This document shows, in pieces, positions 62,871 through 64,000 of a stretch of DNA of 64,000 bases. The position numbers and the translations under genes are program-made. The notes below the pieces were generated by a model. It was not told where the DNA came from, did not search any database, and saw nothing but the letters and a program-made list of their open reading frames with translations. Source of the DNA: an uncultured Aquimarina sp. (GTDB taxonomy: Bacteria > Bacteroidota > Bacteroidia > Flavobacteriales > Flavobacteriaceae); assembly GCF_947500065.1 (NCBI RefSeq), contig NZ_CANMQT010000001.1, positions 1,178,001 to 1,242,000 on the forward strand. Direction: 5' to 3'. Each line of letters opens with the position of its first letter. Within the stretch, counting starts at the first letter, position 1.

Positions 62871-63009
62871 CTTGGGATGTGCTAATATCAAAAATAATAA
62901 TATCCAGATAACAGATATAATACTGCTTTTGACATCATAAACCGTTCCAATTGCAAGTTAATACTAAAACTTTCTAAATATCTATCTCCTTAAAATACCT
63001 AATAAACAA

Positions 63010-63495
63010 TTAATTTCTAATTATCGGATCAGGATCCAATGGGCCAAAAGCACAAGATGATGGTATGTCAATGGTTAGAACTTTAACCGCGCAAACATAA
63101 CCCATCGCTTTAAAAACATCTCCATTATCTATTTGTAGTTCATATCGATACACTCTGGTGTCAAAATTTTGATCAGAAATACTAGTGCTAAAATTCTGGC
63201 TATCTTCAAGATCATAATTGTCTGTTTCAAAAACTAGGTTATTGTTCAAGAAAATCTTGACTGAGCTATTTGTGAAACCTTGGAGTCCAATAATATCAAA
63301 AGTGTCATGAAATCCATCTGCATTTGGAGTAAAAGCTTTTACAGGCTCAATCTCTGAACCTTCAGGTAAATTATTTATTTCTATGACGTAAGAATCTTCA
63401 GAACAACAACTTTTCTCTGCTATTGGAGTATCATCATTATCACTACAATTCACTGCAGAAGCAATCATTACTAAAATTAGTAATTGTTTTTTCAT
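63010..63495 (-). CDS. Lipoprotein with stand-alone CHU_C/gliding-type C-terminal domain
   Basis: A 161-residue protein. The signal peptide ends in SAVNC, followed by SDNDD: an acidic stretch right after the lipidated Cys (residue 17) is the surface-export signal of Bacteroidota lipoproteins. The rest (about 50-145) resembles the CHU_C/type B T9SS C-terminal domain: AFTPNADGFHDTFDIIGLQGF, VKIFLNNNLVFETDNYD and RVYRYELQIDNGD. That domain normally ends large adhesins, so an almost domain-only lipoprotein is unusual. The -1 Asn in the lipobox is atypical. It is 29 bases from the MltD-like gene upstream. Confidence 0.75.
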   Translation of the reverse strand: MKKQLLILVMIASAVNCSDNDDTPIAEKSCCSEDSYVIEINNLPEGSEIEPVKAFTPNADGFHDTFDIIGLQGFTNSSVKIFLNNNLVFETDNYDLEDSQNFSTSISDQNFDTRVYRYELQIDNGDVFKAMGYVCAVKVLTIDIPSSCAFGPLDPDPIIRN

Positions 63496-63524
63496 ATAAT
63501 TCGTTTGATTAAAAAAGAAAGTGT

Positions 63525-64000
63525 CTAGGATTTAGACAATTTCAGCTTCATACCTGGTTTGATTCCTGTACCACTGATATTGTTCCAGCTTCTGAGATTT
63601 TCTATAGAAACTCCTTTAAATTTTTGAGAAATACTCCATAAAGTATCTCCAGATTTCACCGTATACACTTCAGAGCTTCCTGGATTGGCACTTGCCACAA
63701 CTTTTTTGGCAGATGTTTTCTTTTTTTGTCTTTCTACAACGGGACGGCGAGGGTAAATCGTTAATCGTTGTCCAATTCTAAGATTGTTACTTCGGAGCCC
63801 ATTCCATCTCTTTATCTGGCTTACGCGAACTCCATATCTTCTGGCTATTTTTCCTAAAAAATCACCACTACGCACACGATATCTAACTCTATCATTTGCT
63901 TCGATAAACTTAGGAAGTGGTTTTTCTCGTTTATTGAATTCTTCCTGTGCTAGTGCATATAATTGATTTTCGTTTGTAACAAACTTACCTACTTGATCTA
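63525..64000 (-). CDS. LysM-repeat cell-wall protein, probable MltD-type lytic transglycosylase (partial, N-terminus beyond window)
   Basis: The frame is open to the right edge, so the gene continues. The 157 visible residues end with two LysM domains, YRVRSGDFLGKIARRYGVRVSQIKRWNGLRSNNLRIGQRLTIYP and YTVKSGDTLWSISQKFKGVSIENLRSWNNISGTGIKPGMKLKL, joined by a basic linker. The segment before the first LysM (QLYALAQEEFNKREKPLPKFIEANDRVRYRV) resembles the end of membrane-bound lytic murein transglycosylase D. The catalytic domain is outside the window, so a different LysM enzyme is possible. The apparent GTG start at 63875 is internal. Confidence 0.82.
   Translation of the reverse strand, partial: DQVGKFVTNENQLYALAQEEFNKREKPLPKFIEANDRVRYRVRSGDFLGKIARRYGVRVSQIKRWNGLRSNNLRIGQRLTIYPRRPVVERQKKKTSAKKVVASANPGSSEVYTVKSGDTLWSISQKFKGVSIENLRSWNNISGTGIKPGMKLKLSKS

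Noticed and set aside
63525..63875. Treating the LysM gene as a complete 116-residue protein
   Set aside because: The first codon is an internal GTG; the frame is open upstream to the window edge and continues family-like sequence.
1..64000. CRISPR arrays, tRNA or rRNA genes, transposases, integrases, prophage genes
   Set aside because: Looked for on both strands; no regularly spaced repeats, cloverleaf-type sequence or matching protein was seen.

Overview
The window is AT-rich chromosomal DNA from a marine-type member of Bacteroidota, class Flavobacteriia (family Flavobacteriaceae; an Aquimarina-like genus would fit, but the genus is inference). The evidence is the TAnnTTTG type of -7 promoter element seen many times, the absence of Shine-Dalgarno sites, frequent TTG/GTG starts, and lineage-restricted families: the T9SS/gliding lipoprotein SprE/PorW, the long-leader F0 subunit a, DUF5687, DUF4254, DUF6427, DUF6341, DUF4837 and a CHU_C-type domain. 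No tRNA, rRNA, CRISPR array, transposase or phage gene was seen.

Layout. (1) 1-8.95 kb, minus strand: a module running SprE -> bactofilin -> AtpZ -> DUF6168 -> atpB-E-F-H-A-G, with atpG leaving the window at its left edge; atpD and atpC are not here. Hairpins lie between atpE and atpF and between atpA and atpG. (2) 9.1-18.8 kb: an ABC exporter (DUF5687 permease plus ATPase), a flavodoxin-reductase-like 2Fe-2S protein on the plus strand, a GT9 glycosyltransferase bracketed by two copies of a small dispersed repeat, DUF4254, a DNA adenine methylase with an unknown partner gene that may be a degenerate nuclease, DUF6427, DUF6341 and purD. (3) 18.9-54.1 kb: about 35 kb of surface-polysaccharide genes, all on the minus strand. 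(4) 54.1-64 kb: a conserved block of a nucleoside-phosphorylase-like protein, GH3, M23 peptidase and TatA, then a small secreted repeat protein, Tex, two lipoproteins, and the C-terminal LysM part of a probable MltD-type transglycosylase cut by the right edge.

The polysaccharide locus reads as several stacked modules. From the promoter side (high coordinates): two Wzz-like chain-length proteins around rfbBAC and rfbD (dTDP-L-rhamnose); a flippase, hexapeptide acyltransferase, EpsG-type polymerase and acyltransferase-3; a GT4 and an O-antigen ligase/polymerase; a GT4 and a four-gene UDP-L-QuiNAc or UDP-L-FucNAc pathway (FnlA-like dehydratase, stand-alone cupin, FnlC-like 2-epimerase, RmlD-like reductase) with a WbuB-like transferase and a WecA-type initiator; a second flippase; WecB; a run of glycosyltransferases and two more polymerase/ligase proteins; and finally two paralogous WbaP/WcaJ-type initiating transferases around ugd and a UDP-xylose synthase, ending in a fourth polymerase/ligase. 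Three initiating enzymes, two flippases and five polymerase/ligase-type proteins are too many for one polymer. No Wza export porin, Wzc kinase or transcription regulator is present in the window.

Most noteworthy: the operon hairpins in the ATP synthase genes, a candidate cryptic restriction-modification pair, the phosphorylase-like protein that is directly joined to the polysaccharide genes, the stacked polysaccharide modules, and a stand-alone lipid-anchored CHU_C domain.
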